Shown: positions 1 to 9,157, numbered from the stretch's first letter. The stretch is 64,000 nucleotides of DNA from Plantibacter auratus (GCF_050587365.1 NZ_JBOBFV010000002.1:62001-126000), one strand, 5' to 3'. Notes: a model not told the origin generated them from the letters alone. Numbers and translations: made by a program.

Positions 1-415
1 CGTCGTACAGGCGGACGTCGGCCGCGGCTCCCGCCTGGGCACGGGACGCCGCGAAGTCCTCGAGGACACGCAACTCGTCGAGGTGCCGGGCGACCACGTG
101 CGTGCCCGAGCGCCGGACCCACAATCCCGCGTCCTGCTCGAGTCGCTGCCAGATCTCGGCCGAACGTGCGGCGAGGCGCGAGGCGAGCCCGGCCTGCGGC
201 GTCGCCGCCAGGTGACCGAAGTTGCGGACCGACGCGCCCTGGGCTTCGGCCGAGCGTTCGACGACCACGACCTCGGCACCGGCGTCCACAGCGGCGAGCG
301 CAGCGGACAGCCCGACGATGCCGGCTCCGACGATCACGACGTCCGCGCGATCGGCCGAAGCACTGAGCGAGCCGACACCGAGGCCGACCCGCGCTGCCGA
401 TACCCCGCCGCTCAT
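1..415 (-). CDS. FAD-dependent oxidoreductase, aminophosphonate-associated (partial)
   Basis: The N-terminal 138 residues are present; the gene runs off the left edge. After a short leader there is a dinucleotide-binding motif (VVIVGAGIVGLSAAL, about residues 27-41), an acidic strand end (VVVVERS), and then ASVRNFGHL. That last motif is typical of the DAO-type flavoprotein clade found beside phosphonate genes (I recall it as TIGR03364/HpnW). Enzymes of this clade are proposed to oxidise an aminophosphonate such as 2-aminoethylphosphonate; this is family knowledge, not shown here. It starts 11 bp after the phnE stop, so it should be the fourth gene of the phn operon. Confidence 0.82.
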   Translation of the reverse strand, partial: MSGGVSAARVGLGVGSLSASADRADVVIVGAGIVGLSAALAAVDAGAEVVVVERSAEAQGASVRNFGHLAATPQAGLASRLAARSAEIWQRLEQDAGLWVRRSGTHVVARHLDELRVLEDFAASRAQAGAAADVRLYD

Positions 416-426
416 CCGTCGTCCGT

Positions 427-2184
427 TCACGAGAACACCCTCCGCATCCACATGGCGATGCCCTCGACGACGAGGACGACCGCGAGGATCATCAGCACGA
501 TGGCCGTGACCTGGTCGTAGTTCCCGCCCTGGTCCGCCTGGATCAGGTAGTAGCCGATGCCGCCTCCGCCGACGATGCCGAGCATGGTCGCGGCGCGGAT
601 GTTCGTGTCGAGCGTGTAGAAGGTGTGCCCGACCAGTGCACGGGCGCCCTGCGGGAGCGTCGCGGCGGCGTAGACCTGTGGGCGCGTCGCGCCGACGGCG
701 GTCAGCGCGCGTTCCGGTCCGGGCGCGACCTCCTCGAAGGAGTCCGCGATGAGCTTGCCGAGGAGGCCGATCCCGCAGATGCCGAGCGCGAGCGTCCCCG
801 CCTGGGCCCCGAGCCCGGTGACCACGATGAGGAGGATCGCGAGGATGAGCTCCGGGATGCCGCGGATGCCGACGAGCGCGAACCGGGCGCCGGTGCGGAC
901 ACCGCGGTTCGGGGCGACGTTCCGTGCGGCGAGGGACCCGATGACGATCGAGCAGACGAGGGCGATGAGGGTCGCCGCGAAGGCGATCGCGACGGTCTCG
1001 AACATCGCCTCGACCATCTGCTCCGTCGTGCGCATGCCGAACGACGGAGGCCAGAGTCGGACGAGGACGTCGGGGGCCTTGGCCCAGAACGTCACGAGGT
1101 CGCCCCACTGGATGTCGGACACGACGACGCCCCAGACCACGACCGCCACGGCGAGCCAGGCACCGACGGTGTCGCGGACGCGGGCCGGCGTCCACGGACG
1201 CTTCGCTGCAGCGGCGATCCGGGACTCGGCGCTCGGAGAGGCGACCGTGCGGTTGCTCCCACCCGCCGCACGACGTGCCTCCCGGCCCGCGGCCACCCGA
1301 CGCACGACGCGGTCACCGAGTCCACGTCCGGTCGGCTGCACCCCGAGCATCACGGTCCGCACGGTGCTCGACACGATCTCCATGACGACGCACAGCGCGA
1401 AGATGACGATCGCGAGTCCGATGCCGAGCGAGTAGTCGAGGGATTTGAACGCGAGCGACAGTTCACGGCCGAGGCCGAGGACGCCGACGTAGCCGAGGAG
1501 GACCGAACCGCGCAGGTTGATGTCGCCGCGGTGGAGGACCGTGGCCACCCAGGACGGGAGGACCTGCGGCAGGACACCCGAGGTGAACTCCTGCAGCTTC
1601 GAGCCGCCGGCCGCCCGGATCGCGAGCCGTGGCCCCTCGTCGACCTGCTCGATCGCGTCCGCGAAGAGCTTCGAGATCATGCCGACGGAGTGCAGCCCGA
1701 TCGCGATGATGCCGGGCAGCGAGCCGAGCGAGAACATGAGCACGAGGATCATCGCGATGACGACATCGGGCACGGCACGGCTGAGCACGCCGACGAACCG
1801 ACCGACCGCGCGCCAGGCCGGTCCCGGGGTCGTGTTGGCGGCCGCGAGGTACGCGACCGGGATCGAGAGCACCGCAGCGAGGACGGTGCCGGAGATGACG
1901 ATCCCCAGGGTCAGGGCGGTGAGCGACAGCAGTTCCCCGGGCGGCGGGAACGTGATCGTGCCCACCCGGTTGAAGAAGTTGACCGCGTTGCCCCAGCTCG
2001 CCACCATGTTCGGGATCGAGATCCCGACCTCGAGGAGCGAGTAGACCGAGAACGCGAGCAGCGCGATCAGCGTGAGCACGGCGGCGATCGTCTGCGGTCG
2101 GAGCCGACCGACGGGAACGGGTCCGGAGAGTCCTGGCGGGCGACCGGCGGGCGGTGCCGTCTTCGCGGGTGCGGTGACGACCAT
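427..2184 (-). CDS. phnE: Phosphonate ABC transporter permease, two PhnE domains fused
   Basis: Membrane permease of a phosphonate/phosphate-ester importer, 585 aa, about twice the usual PhnE length. Two homologous permease modules are visible, each with an EAA-like cytoplasmic loop (EQVDEGPRLAIRAAGG in the first, EEVAPGPERALTAVGA in the second). A charged linker at about residues 285-335 joins them. The fusion would replace a PhnE homodimer or PhnE1/PhnE2 pair. The ATG at 2184 overlaps the phnC stop as ATGA. A longer frame from 2253 would lie inside phnC and is not needed. Confidence 0.92.
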   Translation of the reverse strand: MVVTAPAKTAPPAGRPPGLSGPVPVGRLRPQTIAAVLTLIALLAFSVYSLLEVGISIPNMVASWGNAVNFFNRVGTITFPPPGELLSLTALTLGIVISGTVLAAVLSIPVAYLAAANTTPGPAWRAVGRFVGVLSRAVPDVVIAMILVLMFSLGSLPGIIAIGLHSVGMISKLFADAIEQVDEGPRLAIRAAGGSKLQEFTSGVLPQVLPSWVATVLHRGDINLRGSVLLGYVGVLGLGRELSLAFKSLDYSLGIGLAIVIFALCVVMEIVSSTVRTVMLGVQPTGRGLGDRVVRRVAAGREARRAAGGSNRTVASPSAESRIAAAAKRPWTPARVRDTVGAWLAVAVVVWGVVVSDIQWGDLVTFWAKAPDVLVRLWPPSFGMRTTEQMVEAMFETVAIAFAATLIALVCSIVIGSLAARNVAPNRGVRTGARFALVGIRGIPELILAILLIVVTGLGAQAGTLALGICGIGLLGKLIADSFEEVAPGPERALTAVGATRPQVYAAATLPQGARALVGHTFYTLDTNIRAATMLGIVGGGGIGYYLIQADQGGNYDQVTAIVLMILAVVLVVEGIAMWMRRVFS

Positions 2185-3179
2185 CAGCGGGTCCTGCCCG
2201 GTCGACGGAGCTCGTCGGGCTCGCGGCCGTCGACATCGGCGTCGAACTCCCACTCCGGGTCGTCGGGCAGTTCGTCCTCGCCCACGCGCTCCTCGACACC
2301 GAGCAGGCCGCGGAGGTCGTCGTCGGGGTCGCCGAGCAGCTCGTCGGTCTCCAACTCCACAGCGATCGCCTGCAGCTCACGGGTGCTCGTCGCGACCCGG
2401 CCGTAGATCTCCATCACCTCGGTCTTCGACAGGCCGTCGGTCGTGGTGTCGAGGACCACCTCGCCGTGGCGGAGACCGACGATGCGGTCGCCCCAGGAGA
2501 GCGCGAGGTCGACCTGGTGCAGGCTGCACACGACGGTGAGTCCGCGGTCGATCGCGATCTCGCGGATGAGGGCCATCACCTGCTCGCTCGATTCCGGGTC
2601 GAGGGAGGCGACGGGCTCGTCGGCGAGGAGGATCTCGGGGTCCTGCATGAGCGCTCTGGCGATGGCGACGCGCTGTTGCTGACCGCCGGAGAGGGTGTCG
2701 GCGCGCTGGTAGGCGCGCTCGAGGAGCCCGACGCGGTCGAGGTGGCCGAGCGCCTTCAACTTCAGGGTGCGGCCGTAGCCGAGGATGCCGAGACGCGGTC
2801 CGCGGACGCCCGCCAGCGAACCGGTCAGGACGTTCTCGAGGACGGTGAGCGACGGGACCAGCTCGAACTGCTGGAAGACGAACCCGACGCGGGCGCGGAG
2901 CCGGCGCAGGGCACGCTGCCCGAGGGCCGGTACCTCGTCGCCGAGGACCGAGACGGACCCGGCGGTGGGCCGCTCGAGGCCGTCCAGGTGACGGAGGAGC
3001 GTCGACTTGCCGGAGCCCGACAGACCGAGCAGGACGACGATCTCGCCGCGACGGATGTCGAGGTCGACGCGCTGCAGGGCGACCGTCCGGTCGAAGCGCT
3101 TCGTGACCCCGCGGAGACGCACGAGCGGTTCCGCTCCGTCGGGTGCGGTGCGACGCGCCTGCTGCTCGGTGACGCTCAT
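2184..3179 (-). CDS. phnC: Phosphonate ABC transporter ATP-binding protein
   Basis: ATPase of the importer, 331 aa. Walker A (GLSGSGKST), Q-loop (FVFQQFELVPSL), ABC signature (LSGGQQQR) and Walker B (ILLADEP) are all present and in order. After the ABC domain there is an acidic tail of about 60 residues rich in D and E that is longer than in typical PhnC; its role is unknown. The ATG at 3179 has a GAGAGG ribosome site just upstream; the open frame to 3263 lacks one. It lies between phnD and phnE and is translationally coupled to phnE. Confidence 0.93.
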   Translation of the reverse strand: MSVTEQQARRTAPDGAEPLVRLRGVTKRFDRTVALQRVDLDIRRGEIVVLLGLSGSGKSTLLRHLDGLERPTAGSVSVLGDEVPALGQRALRRLRARVGFVFQQFELVPSLTVLENVLTGSLAGVRGPRLGILGYGRTLKLKALGHLDRVGLLERAYQRADTLSGGQQQRVAIARALMQDPEILLADEPVASLDPESSEQVMALIREIAIDRGLTVVCSLHQVDLALSWGDRIVGLRHGEVVLDTTTDGLSKTEVMEIYGRVATSTRELQAIAVELETDELLGDPDDDLRGLLGVEERVGEDELPDDPEWEFDADVDGREPDELRRPGRTR

Positions 3180-3264
3180 GACTGCTGCCTCTCGTGAGGT
3201 TGATGGTGGTGCGGATGTCGCAGCTCGACAGGCTCGGTGACCGGGTACCGGAGCACCGGTCACT

Positions 3265-3301
3265 GCCCTTCGACAAGCTCAGGAACCGCTTGTCGAAGGG
3301 C
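3265..3301. repeat. Intergenic hairpin element between phnD and phnC
   Basis: Inverted repeat with 13-bp perfect arms (GCCCTTCGACAAG and its complement) and an 11-nt loop CTCAGGAACCG. It is a head-to-head pair of the genome's short element and recurs almost unchanged at 18065 and 21359. A related degenerate copy lies at 3223-3245. It sits in the 138-bp gap between the binding-protein gene and the ATPase gene, where a hairpin could stabilise the phnD message or reduce downstream expression (inference). Confidence 0.8.
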
Positions 3302-3317
3302 GGGACCGGCGCTCAGG

Positions 3318-4238
3318 TCAGGCCTGGCACTGCTTGGCGTTGGTCTTCTTGCAGATGTCGCGGATGGTGTCGTAGTACGCGTCGTCGACCGGCGAGGTGC
3401 CGTAGAAGGTCGCGCGGAAGGCGTCGCTGTCGGCGCTCTTCACGCCGGAGTCGATGATCTGGTCGATCGTGACCTCGGACAGGGCCTTCTCGAGCTTCTC
3501 CTTCACGTCGGCGGGCAGCGAGTCGGACTCGACGATCGGCGCACCGGGGACCATCGTGCGGTCGATGACCTTCACGCCGTCGTTCTTCTCGACCTCGGAG
3601 TCCTCGGCGAAGCCCGCCTCGCACTCGACGCCCTCGGCGGTCTTCGTCACCGAGACGTCGTGCTTGCCGGCGAAGACCGGGGTGATGTCCTTCTCGGGGT
3701 CGATGCCGGCCTCGAGCAGGTTGTAGCTCGGGAACAGGTACCCGGACGTCGAGGACGGGTCCACGAAGCAGACCTTCTTGCCCTTGAACTCCTCGATCTT
3801 CGTGATCGACGAGTCCTTCGGGACGATCGCCTCGGAGTAGTAGCCCGGCTCCTGCCCCTTGACGGTGATGATCGACGAGATCGGCGTGATCTTGGCCCCG
3901 TTGTTGAGCGCGGTCACGTAGGTGAAGCCGGAGAAGGAGGCGACGTCGATCTTCCCGGCGACGGCCGCCTCGATGAGGGCCGCGTAGTCGGTCGACTCGT
4001 GGTACTCGACCTTCTTGCCGGTCTCCTGGGCGATGTAGTCCATGAGCGGCTGGTAGTTGGTCTGCGTGTCGACCGAGTCGGGGACGACGCCGAAGACGAG
4101 GGTCTGGTCGTCGACCGCGAAGGTCCCGGCCGCGGCGGAACCGGTGTCGCTGGCGGTGGCGCTCGAGCAGGCGGCCAGGCCGATCGAGAGGAGGGCGGCG
4201 GCGCCGAGCGCAGCGACGCGGGTGAGGGAGAGCTTCAT
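3318..4238 (-). CDS. phnD: Phosphonate-binding lipoprotein
   Basis: Extracytoplasmic solute-binding protein of the phosphonate importer, 306 aa. The ATG at 4238 begins a lipoprotein signal (MKLSLTRVAALGAAALL) with lipobox LAAC at about residues 21-24. The mature protein has the PhnD/PBP2 pattern: FGVVPDS, a YQPLMDYI segment, and the ligand-site region DPSSTSGYLFP that binds the phosphonate group in this family. First gene of the operon. A GAAAGG ribosome site lies about 14 nt upstream, which favours this start over the longer frame to 4331. Confidence 0.92.
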   Translation of the reverse strand: MKLSLTRVAALGAAALLSIGLAACSSATASDTGSAAAGTFAVDDQTLVFGVVPDSVDTQTNYQPLMDYIAQETGKKVEYHESTDYAALIEAAVAGKIDVASFSGFTYVTALNNGAKITPISSIITVKGQEPGYYSEAIVPKDSSITKIEEFKGKKVCFVDPSSTSGYLFPSYNLLEAGIDPEKDITPVFAGKHDVSVTKTAEGVECEAGFAEDSEVEKNDGVKVIDRTMVPGAPIVESDSLPADVKEKLEKALSEVTIDQIIDSGVKSADSDAFRATFYGTSPVDDAYYDTIRDICKKTNAKQCQA

Positions 4239-4391
4239 GTGCTGGGACGTACCTTTCAGAAGGACCGATGCACCCGCCCGCTCCGCGCGTGGCTCCGGTG
4301 GATCGGAACCGCGAGTGACCGACGCGGGCACTGCTGTGTGCCGTACGTGTGATCACGCTACGAGCGGCGCCCGAACAGGGCCGGGCTTCCC

Positions 4392-4409
4392 GGTGAACAG
4401 GAGGTGAAG
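4392..4409 (-). promoter_or_regulatory. PHO-box-like direct repeat upstream of phnD
   Basis: On the minus strand two 7-mers, CTTCACC and GTTCACC, are spaced exactly 11 nt apart. This matches the 11-nt direct-repeat unit (GTTCACC) described for PhoP boxes in Streptomyces. It lies about 155 nt upstream of the phnD ATG; a TAGCGT -10-like hexamer at 4355-4360 is suitably placed. It could also act on the plus-strand hydrolase gene at 4500. Confidence 0.5.
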
Positions 4410-4499
4410 CCCCGCGGAAGGATCGATCAGGCAAGCCACGGCCGTCGTCCGCCGTGCCGCCTAGACTGCTGGAATCCGCCCATCCGAGCAGCAGAGCAG

Positions 4500-5639
4500 G
4501 TGAGTCGTTTGCCCCTCGACCCGATCTTCGTCGAACGAGCGCGGACGCACCGCGCCTACCTCATCTCGACCGCACTCGAGCAGGCGAAGGCCTTCTTCCT
4601 GCGACCGAAGACGACCACCGTCGCGCGCCCGAAGCCCGCTCCCGCGGCGGACCCGACGGCGACCTCCCCGAAGGCCGCCGGGCCGAAGGCGAAGCCCTCG
4701 AGCCCGACGGCGAAGGCCACCACCGCCGCACCCCGCCGCAAGAAGACGCGCGCACAGCACCGCAAGGCCGCGCGGAACTGGGACAAGAAGGAGCTCGCGA
4801 CCGTCGGCGTCGCGGGCCCGCAGCTGCGCATCGAGGAGCACACGATCCCGGTCGCCGGCTTCCCCGACGTCCGGATCCGGCTCTACCACCCGCCGACGTC
4901 CGACGGCGACCAGGCGGTGCCCGCGGTCCTGTCCTTCTTCGGTGGGGCGTTCCGCATCGGCGGGATCGACTACCCGACGACCGACGCGGGGTTCCGTCGT
5001 CGGGCGGCCGACGCCGGCGTGGTCATCGCCGCCGTCGATTACGCGCTCGCTCCCGAGCACCGGTACCCGACCCAGCTGGAGCAGGCCCACGCGGCGCTCG
5101 AGTGGCTGTTCGCCGAGGCCGCGACGCTCGGGATCGACTCGGGGCGGATCGCCGTCGCCGGGGTGTCCGCCGGCGGCAGCATCGCGGCGGCGCTCACGCT
5201 CGTGAATCGTGAACGCGGCCGGCTGCCCATCCGACTCCAGCTGCTCGAGGTGCCGGTCACGGACCTGACCGGCGGCCACATCGACCTCCGTCCCGTGCGG
5301 GAGATGGGCATCCCGAGGATCTTCGCGATCAACGAGCTCCGTTCCGTCGCGAAGACCTACCTCCTGGATCGACGTCAGGCGAAGGAGCCGCACGCGTCGC
5401 CCCTCCTCGCGCGGTCGCACGCGGACCTCCCCCGCGCCGTGATCCTCACGGCCGAGTACGACCCGCTCCGCGGCGACGGCGCGGCCTACCTCGCCGCGCT
5501 CCGGGCCGACGGCGTCGACGCGAGCGGGACGATGTACCTGGGCGCGACGCACGACACCCCCATCTTCGGCGGCGTGCTCCCTGCGGCCCGCCGCTGGCAC
5601 GACGACGTCGTGACCGCCCTGCGCTCGCTCCACGACTGA
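4500..5639 (+). CDS. Alpha/beta hydrolase, HSL/BD-FAE-like esterase
   Basis: 379-residue hydrolase of the hormone-sensitive-lipase group. The oxyanion-hole region reads FFGGAFRIGG where the family has HGGG, so the histidine is replaced by Phe. The nucleophile elbow is GVSAGGS (Ser at about residue 225). DYALAPEHRYP is the family's typical loop. The acid is in TAEYDPLRGDG and the His in GATHDTPIF. A charged, Lys/Ala/Pro-rich segment (about residues 30-95) precedes the catalytic domain and is not part of it. The start is uncertain: GTG 4500, or TTG 4509 with AGGTGA 5 nt before it. TAGACT at 4462-4467 is a candidate -10. Substrate unknown. Confidence 0.8.
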   Translation: MSRLPLDPIFVERARTHRAYLISTALEQAKAFFLRPKTTTVARPKPAPAADPTATSPKAAGPKAKPSSPTAKATTAAPRRKKTRAQHRKAARNWDKKELATVGVAGPQLRIEEHTIPVAGFPDVRIRLYHPPTSDGDQAVPAVLSFFGGAFRIGGIDYPTTDAGFRRRAADAGVVIAAVDYALAPEHRYPTQLEQAHAALEWLFAEAATLGIDSGRIAVAGVSAGGSIAAALTLVNRERGRLPIRLQLLEVPVTDLTGGHIDLRPVREMGIPRIFAINELRSVAKTYLLDRRQAKEPHASPLLARSHADLPRAVILTAEYDPLRGDGAAYLAALRADGVDASGTMYLGATHDTPIFGGVLPAARRWHDDVVTALRSLHD

Positions 5640-5655
5640 ATCGACGCGACATGCC

Positions 5656-5680
5656 GGCAGCGGCCCGCGTGACCGCTGCC
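5656..5680. terminator. Hairpin between convergent genes
   Basis: Inverted repeat GGCAGCGG / CCGCTGCC with a 9-nt loop, located between the hydrolase stop and the lysozyme stop. There is no clear T run, so it may act as a weak bidirectional terminator. Confidence 0.4.
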
Positions 5681-5714
5681 GCTGCCGGAGCACCGGGCGG
5701 CACCCCGCGCTGCG

Positions 5715-7478
5715 TCAGCAGGAGAGCAGACGACCGACGTTCTCGTTGAGGACGCTCACTCCGCCGAGCAACGTGACGTTCGACGCGTTGGCCCGGAGGA
5801 CCGCGTTCGTCGTCGGAGGGATGCAGTACTGCCTGGAGAGGTAGAGCGGCGCGTGTTTCAGGGCGGCGAGGGCGCCACCCGTGAGTGCATCGGCGAAGTC
5901 GCTCCCGGTGGCCAGGTAGAACGTCGCGGGCGAGGAGTCCTTGAAGAACTCCGAGTTGATGACCACCGCGGTCTCGAACCGGTCGGACCCCGCCAGTCGG
6001 ATGACGTTCCCGGCTCCCTCCTGGCTCCCGATGCCGTCCGCGATGCCCTGCGACACCGACACCGTGCCTCCCGCGATGTAGACGCTCTTCACGTCCATGG
6101 CGGCCAGACGACCGAGCGTGGCGGCGTCGGCGGTCGGTGCGGTGCCGTCGACGAGCAGCATGGGCCCTGCGTCGGAGATCGCCGCCGCCCCGGTGAGCGC
6201 ATCGGCGAAGCTGAGTCCGGTGGCGATGAACGCCTTGTCGGCTGCCGGGAAGACCTCGCTCGCGACCGCCAACGAGGTCGCGAAGCGGTCGTCGCCCGCG
6301 TACCGCACGACGGGTGCGACGGTACTGAGCTGCGCGAGCGCCGCTGCCGAGACGGCTTGTTCACCGCCGACGACCTTGATGGTCTTCGGCTTGAGACGAC
6401 GCAGCTCGGTCATCACCGCCTCGGGTACGGCGTCGGCGAGGGTGAGCAGCACCGGGCCGTTCTCCTTGGCCGCTGCAGGCGCTGCCGACAGGGCGTCCGG
6501 CGCGGAGAGCGCGTTGGCCACGTAGGCGACGCCGGCGTTCCCGCTGGGGAACGCTCGTTGCGACACGGCGACGGCGGTGCCGAAGCGATCGGAGCCGGCC
6601 AGCCGGTCGACCGGGGCCCAACCGTTCCGGGTGAACGTGTCGGCCTTCGCGAGGTTCACGTCCACGGCACCGGAGAACCCGGCCACCACGCCGCGGCTCG
6701 AGTACTGCCACATCGACCAGTCGGACCAGTTCCGGGTCAGCTGCGGCGAACCGTTCGGCGCCCCGTTGTTCGAGCCCCACACCGCAACCCACAACGGGTG
6801 GCCGGCGTTCGCGACCGCACTCCAATCGCCGTTGTTGACCGCGTTCTGGTTGAGGTAGATGAGCACCTTGAGGCCGGGGTAGCTCTGCTGCACACGCTGG
6901 ATCCACTCCATGGCCTGCGCGGGCGTGTACGCCGCGACGCCGTCGATGGCCTCAATGTCGAGCGCGACGACCTCGCCGATGCGGATGTCGCTCTGTGCGA
7001 CGAAGTAGTCCGCCGCGGCTGTCGGCGTGAGACCGTTCTTGTCGCCGTTCATCCAGTAGTGACCCACGAGGAGTCCTGCGGCTCGCGCACGGGCGAGTTG
7101 CGCACGGTAGGCGGGCGCGACGTAGGGGCTGTCCGAGGCGTTCCCGCCGCCCATCTTGATGATCGTGAACTGCCCACCCGCCGCCTTGAACGCCTGGAGG
7201 TCGATGTTGGTCTGCGACGTGGCGATGTCGATACCGAAGAGCTGGCCGTCGGCGCGGGCCGGGACGCTCGCCTCACCGAGGGGCGCGGGCGCCACTCTGC
7301 GCTGCTGTTCCTCCGCTCGAAGCTCGGCTCCCATGCCGTCCTCGACGGCGACCGGTTCGCCCGACGGGGTGTCGCTGTCGGCTGACGCCGCGGGCGCGAT
7401 GCCGACCGATGTGGCGAGCAGCGCCATCACCACCGCCGAGAGCACGCCAGCCGATCGGGACCGCCAGAATTTCGTCAT
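5715..7478 (-). CDS. Secreted GH25 lysozyme with three CWB2 cell-wall-binding repeats
   Basis: 587-residue secreted muramidase-like protein. A Sec signal (MTKFWRSRSAGVLSAVVMAL, cleaved near ASA) is followed by a GH25 domain at about residues 75-285. It contains LFGIDIATSQTN, the DxE catalytic pair in ALDIEAIDG, and the closing WQYSSRG...VDVNLA region. Three cell-wall-binding-2 repeats fill the rest, marked by VDRLAGSDRFGTAVAVS, VRYAGDDRFATSLAVA and IRLAGSDRFETAVVI. Likely role: cutting or remodelling peptidoglycan while bound to the wall. Start 7478 has GGTGAGG just upstream; an ATG 15 bp earlier (7493) is the alternative. Confidence 0.88.
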   Translation of the reverse strand: MTKFWRSRSAGVLSAVVMALLATSVGIAPAASADSDTPSGEPVAVEDGMGAELRAEEQQRRVAPAPLGEASVPARADGQLFGIDIATSQTNIDLQAFKAAGGQFTIIKMGGGNASDSPYVAPAYRAQLARARAAGLLVGHYWMNGDKNGLTPTAAADYFVAQSDIRIGEVVALDIEAIDGVAAYTPAQAMEWIQRVQQSYPGLKVLIYLNQNAVNNGDWSAVANAGHPLWVAVWGSNNGAPNGSPQLTRNWSDWSMWQYSSRGVVAGFSGAVDVNLAKADTFTRNGWAPVDRLAGSDRFGTAVAVSQRAFPSGNAGVAYVANALSAPDALSAAPAAAKENGPVLLTLADAVPEAVMTELRRLKPKTIKVVGGEQAVSAAALAQLSTVAPVVRYAGDDRFATSLAVASEVFPAADKAFIATGLSFADALTGAAAISDAGPMLLVDGTAPTADAATLGRLAAMDVKSVYIAGGTVSVSQGIADGIGSQEGAGNVIRLAGSDRFETAVVINSEFFKDSSPATFYLATGSDFADALTGGALAALKHAPLYLSRQYCIPPTTNAVLRANASNVTLLGGVSVLNENVGRLLSC

Positions 7479-7712
7479 CGCCTCACCAAACATCCTTCGT
7501 CGTCTCCGGGCTCCGTGTCGGCCCGCGGGCCGCTTGGAGGGGCCGCATTTCGTACATTATGGTCCGAGCGGCTCGCCGGGGGCCGCATTCCAGGACGATC
7601 GGGGCGTCGAGACCCCCTCGCGGCGTGACGGCCGGTGACCCGCGACCGCAGTGGCCCAGGTCGCCGCGCCGACCGGCTTCCCCTCGGGCCCGAAAGCTGG
7701 AATCGTGTCGGC

Positions 7713-9143
7713 ATGGACGCCCACGAGATCCGCAACGCCTACCTCGACTTCCTCGAACGGAACGGCCACGCGCTGATCAAACGGGCACCGCTCGTCCCGC
7801 GGGGCGACACGAGCACCCTGTTCAACGGCAGCGGCATGCAGGCACTCCTGCCGTACCTCCTCGGTGAGGAGCACCCCGACGGGCGGCGGCTGACCGACAG
7901 CCAGCCGTGCGTCCGTGCCCAGGACATCGAGGACGTCGGCGACAACCGACACACCACCTTCTTCGAGATGCTCGGCAACTGGTCGCTCGGCGACTACTTC
8001 AAGGAGACGCAGATCCGGCAGTTCTTCACCTTCCTGGTCGACATCGTCGGGCTGGATCCGGAGCGGATCTCCGTCACCTGCTTCATCGGCGATCCCGCGA
8101 ACGGCATCCCACGCGACGACGAGGCCGCGTCGATCTGGGCGTCCGTGTTCGCCGAACGCGGGGTCTCCAACGGGATCGCGGAGATCGGCTCCCAGGCCGA
8201 CGGCGACGCGCGCGGGGTGCGGCCCGGAGAGCGGATCTTCTTCTACGACGGCGGCGAGAACTGGTGGTCCCGCGGCGGGTCACTCGAGGGCACCCCGATC
8301 GGCGACCCGTGCGGCCCCGACAGCGAGGTGTTCTACGACTTCGGCCCCGAGTTCCAGGATCCGTCCTACGGCCTCGCGCATCCCGCGAGCGACGGCGGAC
8401 GGTTCATGGAGATCGGCAACCAGGTGTTCATGCAGTACCGCCGACGCGAGGACGGCTCGTTCGAGGAACTCGCCAGACGCAACGTGGACTTCGGTGGCGG
8501 CCTCGAACGCATCGCCGCCGCGTCGATCGACTCCGACGACGTCTTCCGCATCTCGCTCCTGTGGCCCATCGTCGAGCGACTCCAGGAGCTCACCGGGAAA
8601 CGCTACGAGGACGAGACCGCCGCCATGCGCATCATCGCCGACCACCTGCGGGGTGCGACCTTCCTGGCCGTGGACGGCGTGCGTCCGTCGAACAAGGAGC
8701 AGGGCTACGTCATGCGGCGGCTGCTCCGACGGGCGATCCGGCTCGCACTCTCGCTCGACCTCCACGAGAATTTCTTCGGTGAGATCGTGCCCGTCATCGC
8801 CGGCTTGTACGCCGACGACTACCCGGAGGTGGCCGCCGCCCGCGACGAGGTCGTCGCCGTCCTCGTCAAGGAGGAGCAGTCGTTCCGACGCACGCTGGGC
8901 GCAGGCCTCCAGATGGTCCAGGGGTACGCCGGGCGGGTCATGACGGGACACGACGTGTTCCGACTGTCGGATACGAACGGCTTCCCGAAGGAGCTGACCA
9001 TCGAGGAGGCCGGGCGCCTCGGCATCGAGGTCGCTTCCGGCTGGGAGGCGGAGTTCGCCGCCGCGCTCGCGGAGCAGCGTGCGCGGTCCCGCGGGGCGAC
9101 GCACCTCGGCGCCGCCGGCCTCCCGGGCGGCGACACCGCCTGA
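7713..9143 (+). CDS. Alanyl-tRNA synthetase-related protein, aminoacylation core only
   Basis: 476 residues, about half a normal AlaRS. Class II motif 2 (TTFFEMLGNWSLGDYF), motif 3 (FGGGLER, where AlaRS usually has GMGLER) and the tRNA-recognition region (VRPSNKEQGYVMRRLLRRAIR) are present. The protein ends soon after RLSDTNGFPKELT, where the editing domain would start. Editing, C-Ala and zinc-binding parts are absent. The similar-length N-terminal fragment of E. coli AlaRS (residues 1-461) is known to aminoacylate tRNA. A normal alaS must be elsewhere in the genome. The convergent neighbour is an MprF-like aminoacyl-lipid synthase, suggesting supply of Ala-tRNA for lipid or other non-ribosomal use (inference). 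The ATG at 7713 is the family's N-terminus; no good ribosome site. Confidence 0.85.
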   Translation: MDAHEIRNAYLDFLERNGHALIKRAPLVPRGDTSTLFNGSGMQALLPYLLGEEHPDGRRLTDSQPCVRAQDIEDVGDNRHTTFFEMLGNWSLGDYFKETQIRQFFTFLVDIVGLDPERISVTCFIGDPANGIPRDDEAASIWASVFAERGVSNGIAEIGSQADGDARGVRPGERIFFYDGGENWWSRGGSLEGTPIGDPCGPDSEVFYDFGPEFQDPSYGLAHPASDGGRFMEIGNQVFMQYRRREDGSFEELARRNVDFGGGLERIAAASIDSDDVFRISLLWPIVERLQELTGKRYEDETAAMRIIADHLRGATFLAVDGVRPSNKEQGYVMRRLLRRAIRLALSLDLHENFFGEIVPVIAGLYADDYPEVAAARDEVVAVLVKEEQSFRRTLGAGLQMVQGYAGRVMTGHDVFRLSDTNGFPKELTIEEAGRLGIEVASGWEAEFAAALAEQRARSRGATHLGAAGLPGGDTA

Positions 9144-9157
9144 GGGTCGGCCTCCGC

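Noticed and set aside
83..520. Plus-strand frames at the left edge
   Set aside because: The minus strand encodes a clear FAD oxidoreductase N-terminus and the end of phnE here.
625..2406. 593-codon plus-strand frame
   Set aside because: Antisense to phnE and phnC, with charge-rich, motif-free translation.
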